Below, in pieces: positions 16,685-24,932 of a DNA stretch of 64,000 bases. The notes beneath the pieces were generated by a model, which saw only the letters and a program-made list of their open reading frames with translations, did no database searches and had not been told where the DNA came from. The stretch is from Deinococcus metallilatus (GTDB lineage: Bacteria; Deinococcota; Deinococci; Deinococcales; Deinococcaceae). Each line of letters opens with the position of its first letter. Within the stretch, counting starts at the first letter, position 1. The DNA lies in assembly GCF_004758605.1 (NCBI RefSeq), contig NZ_CP038512.1, positions 2,350,001-2,414,000 of the forward strand, read 5' to 3'. A program made the translations under genes and the position numbers.

Positions 16685-18643
16685 TCACTGGCAGCCGCCG
16701 CCCTTGTTCGCCTCGCACACGATCACCTTGCCCGCGATGGGCTGCGGCACGTTCACGCCGAATTCGTTGCCGACGATGGTCGTATCGGGATTGTGGTTGT
16801 CCGCGTAGATGCCCGAAGTGGAGTTGTTCGAGAACCGGTTTTCCTCCAACCGGGTCCGCGCGGCGTTGGTGTCGAGGAGCACCGCGATCACGGGGCCGTC
16901 GAAGGTGTTCTTCGAAACGGTCACGCCGTTGCTCGACACGATCAGGCCGCTGCGCGCCCAGGGCTCGGTCCCCCGCACGGTGTTGCCCCGGAAGATGGTC
17001 CCGTCGGCTTCGAGGCGGACGCCGCGGCGGGTGTTGTCGATCTCGTTGCCCTCGATCACGATGTCGCGCGAAGGCGGTCCCCCGGTGAACGTGTTCACGC
17101 GGATGGCGTCTTCCTCGTAGAAGGTCCCGGGGCGGTAGGTGCTCTCGATCTTGTTGCCCGCGATCCGGCCGCCCAGCACCGAGTGGAACAGGATGTACGA
17201 GGTGCCGTCCGCGACCCAGGGGTGACGGTTGCGGATGACGTTGTTCTCGACCACGGCGTGCGACACCGACGTGCCGTAGCCGGGACGCGGCATGATCTTG
17301 ATGCCGTCCTTGCCGAAGGCGTCGACGGTGTTGCCCCGGTAGGTCGTGTTGTCGACGCCCTCGGTCTTGGTGGCGGTGTTGGAGATGTTCTTGAGGACGT
17401 TGCCCTCGGCCAGCCAGGTGTTGCCGCCCCAGCCGAAGATGCCCAGGCCCGGCGGCACCTTGGACTTCAGGCCGCTGGGGTCCCCGAAGCCGATCACGGT
17501 GTTCCGCAGGATCTTGACGTTGTTGCTGTTCCCGGTGCCGATCCCGGTGTCGTATGCCTGAGACACGGTGTTCGCCTCGATGGTCACGTCGTCGCTGTCG
17601 TCGGCGGTGATGCCCACGGTATGGGCGTTCTGGACATTGAGGCCCTGGATGTGGACGCCCCGGCTGTCCGAGACGTACAGGCCGTCGGCCCGCTGGTCGA
17701 AGGGGGCGAGCTGGTGATTGGGATTGCCGATGATGGTGAGGTCGCGGACGGTCAGGCCCTGGGTGTTCGTGAACGTGAGCACCCCCAGAGCGTCCCCGGC
17801 CTTGAAGTCGTCGCTGGCCCGGATGGTGGCCCCCGAGCCCGAGACGGTCTGGTTCTTCAGCCCGTCAAAGCGCACCGGACGCCGCACCAGATACGTGCCG
17901 GGCGGAAAGTAGATGTCCTTGCCACCCGCATTGCCGATCCGGGCGAGGGCCGCCGTATCGTCGGTCGTCCCGTCCCCCTTGGCCCCGGCCGTCTTCACGT
18001 TCAGCACGTTTCCGGCAGGCGTCTGGGGGGCGGCCGCCGCGCTCGCCACCGAGGCGGAGCGGACGGGGGGCTTGGCAGCCGCGAGCAGCTTGAGGTCGAA
18101 GCGGTCCACCACCGCGTTGCGGTCCTTGTCGGGGCTGCCGTCATAGGCATCGTTCACGAACACCACCTCCAGCCGCTGCCCGGGGCGCAGCTCGACCTTG
18201 GCAAAGGTCTGGGTCGCGTAGGCGCGGCTCTGCAAGGTAGCGGCAGCGACCCGTTTCCCGTCGAGGCGCAATTCCACCGTCGGCCAGCCCTGGTACGCCT
18301 GGCCCCGGGCACGAATCTGCACCGTGTAGGTGCCTGGCTTGAAGGACGCAGGGAGCACCTGGCGCACCGTCGCGCCGTTCACAGCCAGCATCACGGCACG
18401 CCCGTCGGTCGCGGCGCGGTCAGAGACGATCCAGACGCCCGCATCGTTCGCGGCTGCAGGCAGCGACTGGTCGTCCTGCCCCCGCGCGCGATCCGCCTCG
18501 AACTGCAACACGGTGGGGTTGGAGGCCGTCTTGGCGGCCAGGGCCAGGACGGCGCTGCACGTCACCATCCCCAGCAGGACGGCGGCGGGGCGAACACGGA
18601 GCGGACGGGAGCGCGGGGCGCGGGATTCGTCGGAGTATGGCAT
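16685..18643 (-). CDS. exported right-handed beta-helix protein with a CBM60-like module
   Basis: 652 aa. Residues about 17-37 form one hydrophobic segment after an Arg-rich stretch (signal anchor). Residues about 85-150 resemble the Ca-dependent xylan-binding CBM (RARGQAYQGWPTVELRLDG, VFVNDAYDGSPDKDRNAVVD). Then VKTAGAKGDGTTDDTAAL opens a pectate-lyase-superfamily beta-helix running to the end ([36 protein letters not shown]). The fold is shared by pectate lyases and AlgE/AlgG mannuronan C5-epimerases; the activity is undetermined. It is a clear paralogue of the protein at 24933. ATG 18643 follows GGAGGC. Confidence 0.85.
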   Translation of the reverse strand: MPYSDESRAPRSRPLRVRPAAVLLGMVTCSAVLALAAKTASNPTVLQFEADRARGQDDQSLPAAANDAGVWIVSDRAATDGRAVMLAVNGATVRQVLPASFKPGTYTVQIRARGQAYQGWPTVELRLDGKRVAAATLQSRAYATQTFAKVELRPGQRLEVVFVNDAYDGSPDKDRNAVVDRFDLKLLAAAKPPVRSASVASAAAAPQTPAGNVLNVKTAGAKGDGTTDDTAALARIGNAGGKDIYFPPGTYLVRRPVRFDGLKNQTVSGSGATIRASDDFKAGDALGVLTFTNTQGLTVRDLTIIGNPNHQLAPFDQRADGLYVSDSRGVHIQGLNVQNAHTVGITADDSDDVTIEANTVSQAYDTGIGTGNSNNVKILRNTVIGFGDPSGLKSKVPPGLGIFGWGGNTWLAEGNVLKNISNTATKTEGVDNTTYRGNTVDAFGKDGIKIMPRPGYGTSVSHAVVENNVIRNRHPWVADGTSYILFHSVLGGRIAGNKIESTYRPGTFYEEDAIRVNTFTGGPPSRDIVIEGNEIDNTRRGVRLEADGTIFRGNTVRGTEPWARSGLIVSSNGVTVSKNTFDGPVIAVLLDTNAARTRLEENRFSNNSTSGIYADNHNPDTTIVGNEFGVNVPQPIAGKVIVCEANKGGGCQ

Positions 18644-18949
18644 GGGTGTGAAGCCTCCAGAGTCAGACTCGGGCGCAACGCGGCAGCCGGACAGAGCGGG
18701 ATGAGCAGACATCACCCGGCGTGACGACACTCCAGAGGAGTTTTGTCGATCTGAAGATGAGGAAAACGCAATAGCCGAATGCACAACTGTTGATCAGTAC
18801 CCAATTTGCGCCGCGTTGCCATAGTGGGACGTGTTACGTTCGGTATACGCCTCACTGTTCCCCCAGTTCTGGAGCCTTTGAGGCCATCTGTCTTCGCCAG
18901 AGCGTGATTCCGGCAGCATTTATTTTCATTTGGACAAGGAGGAGAGCCG
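18644..18949. other. divergent intergenic region with an EPS dyad
   Basis: 306 bp between the divergent beta-helix and SGNH genes. It carries dyad site 2 (18780-18796), placed to affect both genes. No confident -10/-35 pair was identified. Confidence 0.6.
18780..18796. promoter_or_regulatory. EPS dyad site 2, TGCACAACTGTTGATCA
   Basis: Its reverse complement differs from the site at 42398-42414 only at the central base (16 of 17 identical), and its flank CCGAA is shared with the site at 42376. It lies 137 bp upstream of the beta-helix start and 154 bp upstream of the SGNH start. Confidence 0.6.
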
Positions 18950-19711
18950 ATGAGAGAAGCAAAACGGGGTTTAACAAGATGGTTCGGCAGTTTTTTTGCA
19001 CTGACTATCGGCCTGATGGTGAGCGGTTGTAGCGCCACAGAGCCTATTGCAGACAACCCCAAGCCCCCCCCTCCGGCACCGGTTGCACCAGCTGCACCGG
19101 TTGCGGTGCGGATCATGCCGCTGGGGGACTCGATCACGGACGGGTACAACATCCCGGGGGGCTACCGCACCGGACTCTTCCAGAAACTCAGCGCCGCAGG
19201 CCTCCCCTTCGACTTCGTCGGCTCCCTCCTCAACGGCCCCGCCGCCCTCCCCGACCGCGACCACGAGGGCCACTCCGGCTGGCGCATCGACGAGCTCGCC
19301 GCCCAGGTCAACACCTGGCTCGACCAGCAGCAACCCGCCACCACCCTGCTGATGATCGGCACCAACGACATCATCCAGAACCGTGACCCCGCCAACGCCC
19401 CCAAACGCCTCGGCGCCCTGCTCGATCAGATGAGTGCCCGCCGTCCCGGGATGCTGATTCTGGTGGCGACGCTGCCGCCGCTGGCGGAGGCGGGGCAGAA
19501 CCGCTGGGTGGGGCAGTACAACGCGGCCTTGCCGGAGGTGGTACGCAGCCGGGCGGCACAGGGGCAGAAGGTGACGCTGGTGGACGTGAATGCGGCGCTG
19601 AGTGTGGCGGATTTGGCCGATGGGGTACATCCCAACAGCACGGGCTACAGCAAGCTGGCCAATGTCTGGTACCAGGCCCTGCGCTCCACCCCGGGCGCCC
19701 TCTCCCCCTGA
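18950..19711 (+). CDS. SGNH/GDSL esterase lipoprotein (CE3-like)
   Basis: 253 aa. Signal peptide with lipobox MVSGC (Cys27), then a Pro-rich linker (residues 36-50). SGNH blocks: GDSITDG at 59-65 (nucleophile Ser61), GTND at 137-140, and DGVHPN at 224-229 with the catalytic Asp/His. The spacing matches acetylxylan-esterase-type (CE3) enzymes, so it probably removes acetyl groups from the surface polysaccharide. AAGGAGG sits 8 bp before the ATG. Its promoter region carries an EPS dyad shared with the divergent beta-helix gene, and a strong terminator follows. Confidence 0.9.
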   Translation: MREAKRGLTRWFGSFFALTIGLMVSGCSATEPIADNPKPPPPAPVAPAAPVAVRIMPLGDSITDGYNIPGGYRTGLFQKLSAAGLPFDFVGSLLNGPAALPDRDHEGHSGWRIDELAAQVNTWLDQQQPATTLLMIGTNDIIQNRDPANAPKRLGALLDQMSARRPGMLILVATLPPLAEAGQNRWVGQYNAALPEVVRSRAAQGQKVTLVDVNAALSVADLADGVHPNSTGYSKLANVWYQALRSTPGALSP

Positions 19712-19726
19712 TCCCTGCGGCATCCC

Positions 19727-19771
19727 GGCAGGCGCCGAGAAGGTTCTTCCATGAGCCGCTCGGCGCCTGCC
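19727..19771 (+). terminator. terminator after the SGNH lipoprotein gene
   Basis: Perfect 13-bp inverted repeat GGCAGGCGCCGAG / CTCGGCGCCTGCC with a 19-nt loop, 16 bp after the stop, followed by CCTTCTCT. Confidence 0.75.
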
Positions 19772-19805
19772 CCTTCTCTGCCCGACCCACCATCAACCGC
19801 ACAGT

Positions 19806-19839
19806 TCAAGCCGCCCCACCGGAAGGCAGGGCGGCTTGA
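19806..19839 (-). terminator. terminator after the Ig-like lipoprotein gene
   Basis: Perfect 11-bp inverted repeat TCAAGCCGCCC / GGGCGGCTTGA, 17 bp beyond the stop of the minus-strand gene. The T-run is poor; it may act in both directions. Confidence 0.6.
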
Positions 19840-19855
19840 CAGGTATAGCCCGCGC

Positions 19856-20827
19856 TCAGAGCTTGAAGAGCGGAGAGGTGCTGAACGTCACGTCGAATGG
19901 GCCGCTGAGGTGCGTGGTGACAGGCGCCGTCACGTCCAAGCTCAGGGAGTGAAGGCCGACGTAGTAATCGTTTCCGGCGGTGAGGGTCAGGTTGTTGAAG
20001 GTGGCGGTCGTCGCCTTCTGGATCAGGATGCCGGAACCCGTGGAGACGTTCCCCTTCACTTCGACCTGATAGCTCCCGTTCGGGACAATGTTGTTCCAGG
20101 AGGCCGTCACGGAGGAGGCACTCTTGGCGGTGACGGTGACCTGGGGATTGGTCATGATCGAATTGATGAGCGAGGAAATATGGGTGGTCGAGGACCAGAC
20201 CTGATCGGCAACGGCAAAGGTGACCTTGTAATCCCCGACCACCGGCACCACGGCCTTGCCCAGCACGTCGAATTCGAACCAGTGGCTCCCTGAGCCGTCT
20301 TTGTTCCAGAAGTACCCTTGTTTGTTGATCACGTAGGGCTGATCACTGTTCCAGCCCTTGGGGCCGGTGATCGTAAGGGTGACCGGCAGGTTCCCCGGCA
20401 TCTGACCATCCGCCGTGCGGTAGCGCAGGAAGAGCGCGGTGTCGATGCCGTTTTCACGCACACCCGCGAACGCTTCCAGGCCGTAGGTTCTCAGGGCCTT
20501 GCTGCTCTTGGCCGTCACGCCGTCCACACTGGCGCTGATGGTAACCTCACCAAAAGCCTTGGCGGTCACGACCCCGTTGGCATCCACGGTCGCCACGGCG
20601 GGATCGCTGGAAGTCCAGGTCACCTTCTTGTCCGTCAGCACCGTGCCGTTCGCGGCCTTGACCACCGCCGTGAACGTCGCCGTGTCGTTCAGCTTGAGGT
20701 TGGCGCTACTCGGTTCCGTCAGGGTGATGGAGGAGGCCGTCGTGTTGTTGGGAGGGGTAACGCCGTTACAGGCGGCCAGCAGGAGCGAAGCGGTGGTCAG
20801 CAGGGCAAGGGTACGGGCGTTCTTCAT
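19856..20827 (-). CDS. lipoprotein with an Ig-like (BIG2) domain
   Basis: 323 aa. Signal peptide with lipobox LLAAC (Cys20). Residues about 32-115 form a bacterial Ig-like group 2 domain (NLKLNDTATFTAVV, KKVTWTSSDPAVATVDANGVVTAKAFGEVTISA). The rest is beta-rich, with a possible second Ig/fibronectin-like domain at the C-terminus (SVTASWNNIVPNGSYQVEVKG, TLTAGNDYYVG). No catalytic motif; a structural or adhesive surface protein is likely. GAGGTTCC precedes the ATG. Its upstream region carries an EPS dyad, linking it to the island. Confidence 0.82.
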   Translation of the reverse strand: MKNARTLALLTTASLLLAACNGVTPPNNTTASSITLTEPSSANLKLNDTATFTAVVKAANGTVLTDKKVTWTSSDPAVATVDANGVVTAKAFGEVTISASVDGVTAKSSKALRTYGLEAFAGVRENGIDTALFLRYRTADGQMPGNLPVTLTITGPKGWNSDQPYVINKQGYFWNKDGSGSHWFEFDVLGKAVVPVVGDYKVTFAVADQVWSSTTHISSLINSIMTNPQVTVTAKSASSVTASWNNIVPNGSYQVEVKGNVSTGSGILIQKATTATFNNLTLTAGNDYYVGLHSLSLDVTAPVTTHLSGPFDVTFSTSPLFKL

Positions 20828-21140
20828 AGGGAACCTCGGGGGGAGAAGAGGGCTTGGAAACCGGAGGGGGGCTGAAGCGAATCAAAGGATCAGGCCTCGC
20901 CTCTCGCTGGACATACTCTTGACCGTACTCTTTACCGTGACACTGAAGAGGTCGAGGGAACCGGCACTGCTCTGGGAAGAACCTCTCCGCTCTCCCTGCT
21001 TCACTCAACCTCCCGACTGCTGGCTCTAGAAAGTCAAAGGCGGTACCCGGCAGCGTAAGGATCGGCAAAAGGAGGAATGCACTCTGCCTCCTCGTTCTCA
21101 GCCCGGCCTCACGTATCTGAAGTCTAAGTGGCGTTCCAAG

Positions 21141-21157
21141 TGAGCGACGGTAGCTCA
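21141..21157. promoter_or_regulatory. EPS dyad site 3, TGAGCGACGGTAGCTCA
   Basis: Near-perfect 17-bp palindrome: TGAGC-AC / GT-GCTCA with one mismatch pair. It is 314 bp upstream of the Ig-like lipoprotein start and differs from site 4 at two positions. Confidence 0.5.
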
Positions 21158-21280
21158 GTGCTGACGTGGTTTGTGCCCTCCCACCGCCCTTTCTGAACCA
21201 TTCGGGCCAGGGGAAAGGAAAACCGCGCCCTCTTGTTGTCAGCAAAGTGAGCCGGAGCCAACCCGCTCTGCCCAGAATGA

Positions 21281-21313
21281 AAAATGGCCTCTCCACCAGA
21301 GGAGGGCCATTTT
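21281..21313 (-). terminator. Rho-independent terminator of the acetylation operon
   Basis: Minus strand: AAAATGGCC, 15-nt loop region, GGCCATTTT followed by further T residues. It lies 59 bp after the stop of the MBOAT gene. Confidence 0.8.
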
Positions 21314-21371
21314 GGGAAGTGGGCAACGAGGGCGCGCGGGGCTGCCCATTCAGGACAGGTGGGGCCAGGCT

Positions 21372-22742
21372 TCAGAACTGGTAGTAGAGGAAGGTGCTGT
21401 CTGAGCCATTCATAAACACGTAGGCCAGCACCAGGCTGAGGGCGTACACGGGTGCCCAGCGCACCGTCTTGGGGAAGCGGATATCCCACGTCTCGGGCAG
21501 GGTATTGACGGCGACGAAGCACAGCAGGCACATCACCATCAGCGTCCGCGGGATGTCGCCCGTTCCGGTGCCGATGCCGACCATCTTGCCCAGCCACTCG
21601 GTGGCCATCGGCAGGCTCTCCGACCGGAAGAAGACCCAGCCCACGATGACGAGCAGGAAGGTGGACCAGCGCAGCAGGAGCGGGGGCCAGCGTTTGGTCC
21701 AGGGTTCCAGGGTGCGGTCGATCACCAGCAGCAGCCCCTGGTAGGCCCCCCAGATCACGAAGGTCCAGTTCGCGCCGTGCCACAGCCCCCCGAGGAGCAT
21801 CACGATCATCAGGTTGACGTTGGTGCGAATGGGTCCCCGGCGGCTGCCGCCCAGCGGGATGTAGAGGTAGTCGCGCAGCCAGCTCGACAGGCTGATGTGC
21901 CAGCGCCGCCAGAAATCCCCGATGCCCAGCGCCCGGTACGGGGCGTTGAAGTTCTGGGGAATCCGGATGCCGAAGAGGTACCCCAGGCCCACCGCCATAT
22001 CCGAGTACCCGCTGAAGTCGTAATAGAGCTGGAAGGTATACCCCAGCGCCGCGAACCACGCGCCCGCCATCGAGAGATCATGGTAGTTGGCCAGCATGGG
22101 GTCGACCAGCCCCGCGATGGTATCGGCCACCACCACCTTCTTGATCAGGCCGACGGCGAAGAACCCGATCCCCAGCGCCATCTCGTCCGTCTGCGGCGGC
22201 TTGTCGATGCGCTCCAGGTCGTCCTCGATCTGCCGGAAGCGCACGATGGGACCGGCCACGAGTTGCGAGAAGAGGCTGACGTAGGTGAGGTACTCGAACA
22301 GGTTGTTCGTGGCGCGGACCCGCCCGGCGGCCACGTCCACCACATAGGAAATCGTGTGGAAGGTATAGAAGCTGATCCCGATGGGCAAGATGATGTGGAG
22401 CAGCGGCGGCGCAAAGGCCGGGGCGACCGCGTGGACACTCTCGGCAAAGAAGTTGTAGTACTTGAAAAACCCCAGGAGCGACAGGTCCACCATGATCGTG
22501 CCGATCATCCAGGCGCGTTTGACCCGCTGTTCCCGTGCCCGCTGGATCATCAGCCCCGAGGTGAAGCTGACCAGGCTGGAAAACAGCATCAGGAAGCAGA
22601 AGCGCCAGTCCCAGTACCCGTAGAAGACGTATCCGCTAATGGTTAGCAGCAGGTAACGGGCCTTTTTGTCCCGCAGCCACCAGAACAGCACGAACACGAC
22701 CGGCAGGAACGCGAACAGGAAGATGTCCGAATTAAAGACCAT
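21372..22742 (-). CDS. MBOAT-family O-acyltransferase (AlgI-like)
   Basis: 456 aa polytopic membrane protein. It starts MVFNSDIFLFAFLPVVFVLFWW and carries the family motifs FSGYSDMAVGLGYLFGIRIPQNFNAPY, WRRWHISLSSWLRDYLYIPLGGSRRG and MLLGGLWHGANWTFVIWGAYQG; the His in the last motif is the proposed catalytic residue. AlgI-type proteins pass acetyl groups across the membrane for polysaccharide O-acetylation. ATG 22742 overlaps the end of the upstream SGNH-like gene by 11 bp; the pair is a standard AlgI plus SGNH-partner arrangement. Confidence 0.93.
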   Translation of the reverse strand: MVFNSDIFLFAFLPVVFVLFWWLRDKKARYLLLTISGYVFYGYWDWRFCFLMLFSSLVSFTSGLMIQRAREQRVKRAWMIGTIMVDLSLLGFFKYYNFFAESVHAVAPAFAPPLLHIILPIGISFYTFHTISYVVDVAAGRVRATNNLFEYLTYVSLFSQLVAGPIVRFRQIEDDLERIDKPPQTDEMALGIGFFAVGLIKKVVVADTIAGLVDPMLANYHDLSMAGAWFAALGYTFQLYYDFSGYSDMAVGLGYLFGIRIPQNFNAPYRALGIGDFWRRWHISLSSWLRDYLYIPLGGSRRGPIRTNVNLMIVMLLGGLWHGANWTFVIWGAYQGLLLVIDRTLEPWTKRWPPLLLRWSTFLLVIVGWVFFRSESLPMATEWLGKMVGIGTGTGDIPRTLMVMCLLCFVAVNTLPETWDIRFPKTVRWAPVYALSLVLAYVFMNGSDSTFLYYQF

Positions 22743-23832
22743 GGCCGTTTCCCTTCCCGCTGCGTGACAGGCGCGCAGGCAGCGCGGCCCGGGGCGTTCC
22801 CTGCGCGGCGCCGTCCTCACTCAGCAGTCGGCTGCTCAGCAGCGCCGCGCCCTGGTTGTCGATATGCGCGCAGTCGTACCAGTTCTGGGCGTTGCTGCCG
22901 AAGCGGTCCGGGCTGGCGTAATCACGGACCCTGACCCCGGTGCGGCGGCTGAGGTCTTGCAGGGCCGCCCGCGTCTGTTCGAGCAGGCGCGTGTAGCGGG
23001 TCTGGCTGGCCAGCAGGTCGGTGGTGGTGGGGTGCAGCGGGGAAATCCAGATCTCGATCTGCCCCCCATCCGCCTGGACCTCGCGCACCAGCGTCTCCAG
23101 GTCCTGCCAGCGTTGAGGGGACAGGCTGCGCATCGTCCCGAAGGTGCTGAGATACCCCGGAAGGCAGGCACTCACCTCCCGCGTCAGGTTGAAGGTTCCG
23201 GCCGCACGCGCCTGCTCGCGCCCGGGGTAATGCAGGTAGCCGTTGGCCGTGAACTCCATGAAGGGCACCCGGTTCTCGGAACGTGCCCGGGCCATCACCA
23301 CCTTGGCGGCGTCGCGCAGGAAATTGAGCGTGAACATGTCCTTTATGCGGCTGACATTGGCCGAGAGCGTCACCAGCGGCGCTTCCTGCCCCGGGGACAG
23401 CATCCGGCGCAGGTCGGCGTTGTGCTTGAGGTTGGAAAAGAGCACGTTGTCGTCGTGGAGGGCCTCGACATCCAGGCCCAGCATGACCTGGCGGATCGGC
23501 GCGCCCTGCGCCCTGGCCCAGCGGTAGATCGCCAGGTAATCCTCGGCCTTGGCCGCATCCACCGTGAAGTTGAAATAGCGCAGGCCGGTCTTCTTGCTGA
23601 AGACCTGGGGGTCGAGTTTCATGCTGCGGCTGGAGCCGAGGATCAGGCCCTGGACCGGCGCCTGCCGCTCATAGGCCCGGAACAGGCTCATCTTCTGGCG
23701 GCGGGCATCCAGGGTGACCGTAGGAAAGCGGCCCCCGCCAAACTGCCCGTGGGGGTCGATATACCAGAGGACGCCGCCCAAAAGGACCGCAAAGACCAGA
23801 ATCCAGCCGAGCACCACCTTCAGAAAATGCAT
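22732..23832 (-). CDS. membrane-anchored SGNH-like acyltransferase partner of the MBOAT protein
   Basis: 366 aa. A single N-terminal membrane segment (residues about 3-25, LKVVLGWILVFAVLLGGVLWY) is followed by an extracytoplasmic domain with LILGSSRSMKLDPQVF, the GxS block-I-like motif of SGNH/DUF1574-type proteins, and YDCAHIDNQGAALLSSRLL at the C-terminus, which supplies a D-x2-H pair. It probably receives acetyl from the MBOAT protein and transfers it to the polymer, as AlgJ/AlgX do for alginate. ATG 23832 was chosen because the hydrophobic anchor begins there; the upstream extension is Arg/Gly-rich and unlikely. First gene of the operon, with dyad site 4 upstream. Confidence 0.82.
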   Translation of the reverse strand: MHFLKVVLGWILVFAVLLGGVLWYIDPHGQFGGGRFPTVTLDARRQKMSLFRAYERQAPVQGLILGSSRSMKLDPQVFSKKTGLRYFNFTVDAAKAEDYLAIYRWARAQGAPIRQVMLGLDVEALHDDNVLFSNLKHNADLRRMLSPGQEAPLVTLSANVSRIKDMFTLNFLRDAAKVVMARARSENRVPFMEFTANGYLHYPGREQARAAGTFNLTREVSACLPGYLSTFGTMRSLSPQRWQDLETLVREVQADGGQIEIWISPLHPTTTDLLASQTRYTRLLEQTRAALQDLSRRTGVRVRDYASPDRFGSNAQNWYDCAHIDNQGAALLSSRLLSEDGAAQGTPRAALPARLSRSGKGNGHGL

Positions 23833-24130
23833 GTCGGCTGCTCCCGTGACCCCAGCCCGGGGCCGCCCTCCAAAATGGCCTGCCGGGAATTCCGCGTCAG
23901 GGCGTCCTCCCTCCCTGCCCCACGGTCTGCACGGGGGCCTCTGAGCCGTGTCTGTCTGCCCTGCTGCACATTCATGTTCACCTCGGGGATGCCGTGACCA
24001 CCTCAACCGGCGAGTCGCAGGTGGGCAGCAGGAAGGGGCCGCCTGAATGCTCCAGGTTCGGTGATCGTCGCGGAGGCCACGCCCTGAAACCCTGCACCCA
24101 CGGCTCAGTCAGTATTCATCCGCAGCCACC

Positions 24131-24147
24131 TGAGCCACGGTTGCTCA
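24131..24147. promoter_or_regulatory. EPS dyad site 4, TGAGCCACGGTTGCTCA
   Basis: 17-bp palindrome with one mismatch pair (TGAGCCAC / GTTGCTCA). It lies 299 bp upstream of the SGNH-like/MBOAT operon start. Confidence 0.55.
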
Positions 24148-24794
24148 AGGCAATGGAGAGGGCCCCCGCCCATCACCTCCGCTCCCCTGCCAGACACACG
24201 TTCACTGATCCCTTCCGGGCCGAGTCTTCCCACAAGTTCACGAATCTTGGCCGAGTCGAACGCTGACCGAAAATATTCGGCCCGAACAGAGTGGGGAAGA
24301 AAGAACGACCCCGATAGAAGAGGCCAGCAAAACATTCCGCCTCTTCCCCGCCGTATGGACGCTACACGGCAGAGACTGGCCAGAATCAAGAACAGTGGGA
24401 GCAATCCCTGAAGAACCAGTCTAAACAAGTCAATTTATGCCAAATAGGTATAAAGCATCCCGTCCCATAGCAAGGAACACTTCATTCCGTTTAGATATCA
24501 ATAAGAAGACTCCGACTGTCATTACGGGGACAACTCGGGCAGGACTCCCAGAACAACACGGCCCGCATGATCTATGGAACCACTCATCGCCACAAGGTCT
24601 AGACAGAGTTTTCTCTTGATGAAGAGCATGCCGGGGCACATCTTTCAGTGCCGCATGTGGAAAAGTTCACGCCACACCCGAACTTCATGTTCTTCACAGT
24701 CCGCCCCCCTAAAGTCCTGAGCGGCCCAAGGCCCCAAGCGCGCTTCCCAGCTGCGCTGACCACATGTCATCAAATTCTGATGCACCCACCCTAG

Positions 24795-24838
24795 TGCATT
24801 CCCTCTGACAGTTTTATGACAACGTCAGAAGGAATGCA
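24795..24838. repeat. 15-bp inverted repeat upstream of the 24933 lipoprotein gene
   Basis: TGCATTCCCTCTGAC and GTCAGAAGGAATGCA, complementary except one position, with a 14-nt loop. It ends about 95 bp before the start codon; it could be an operator, a leader hairpin or a remnant terminal repeat. Confidence 0.55.
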
Positions 24839-24932
24839 GGACTTTTTCACATCCGTAATGGGATGGGGCACATTTTAAGAGATGCGAGGTTTTTTATATA
24901 CACTTGCTTAAGATACCGATAAGGTTCGCAGT

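Larger units (their letters stand above)
20828..21371. other. intergenic region with dyad site 3 and a terminator
   Basis: About 540 bp without a supportable gene. It contains the dyad at 21141-21157 and the terminator of the acetylation operon at 21281-21313. The stretch 20880-21010 shows no further structure. Confidence 0.6.
23833..24932. other. 1.1-kb geneless region, AT-rich in its right half
   Basis: No ORF with coding character. Holds dyad site 4 (24131-24147), a short CCGAA-AATA-TTCGG hairpin (24267-24280) and a long inverted repeat (24795-24838). From about 24240 to 24920 the composition is visibly poorer in GC than everything around it, which suggests a remnant of foreign DNA or an unusual regulatory region. 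Confidence 0.65.

Noticed and set aside
24437..24619. 60-codon ORF in the AT-rich block, and minus-strand frames at 24105-24428 and 24430-24639
   Set aside because: No ribosome site, no -10 at the start and no recognisable sequence; frames of this length are expected by chance in AT-richer DNA.
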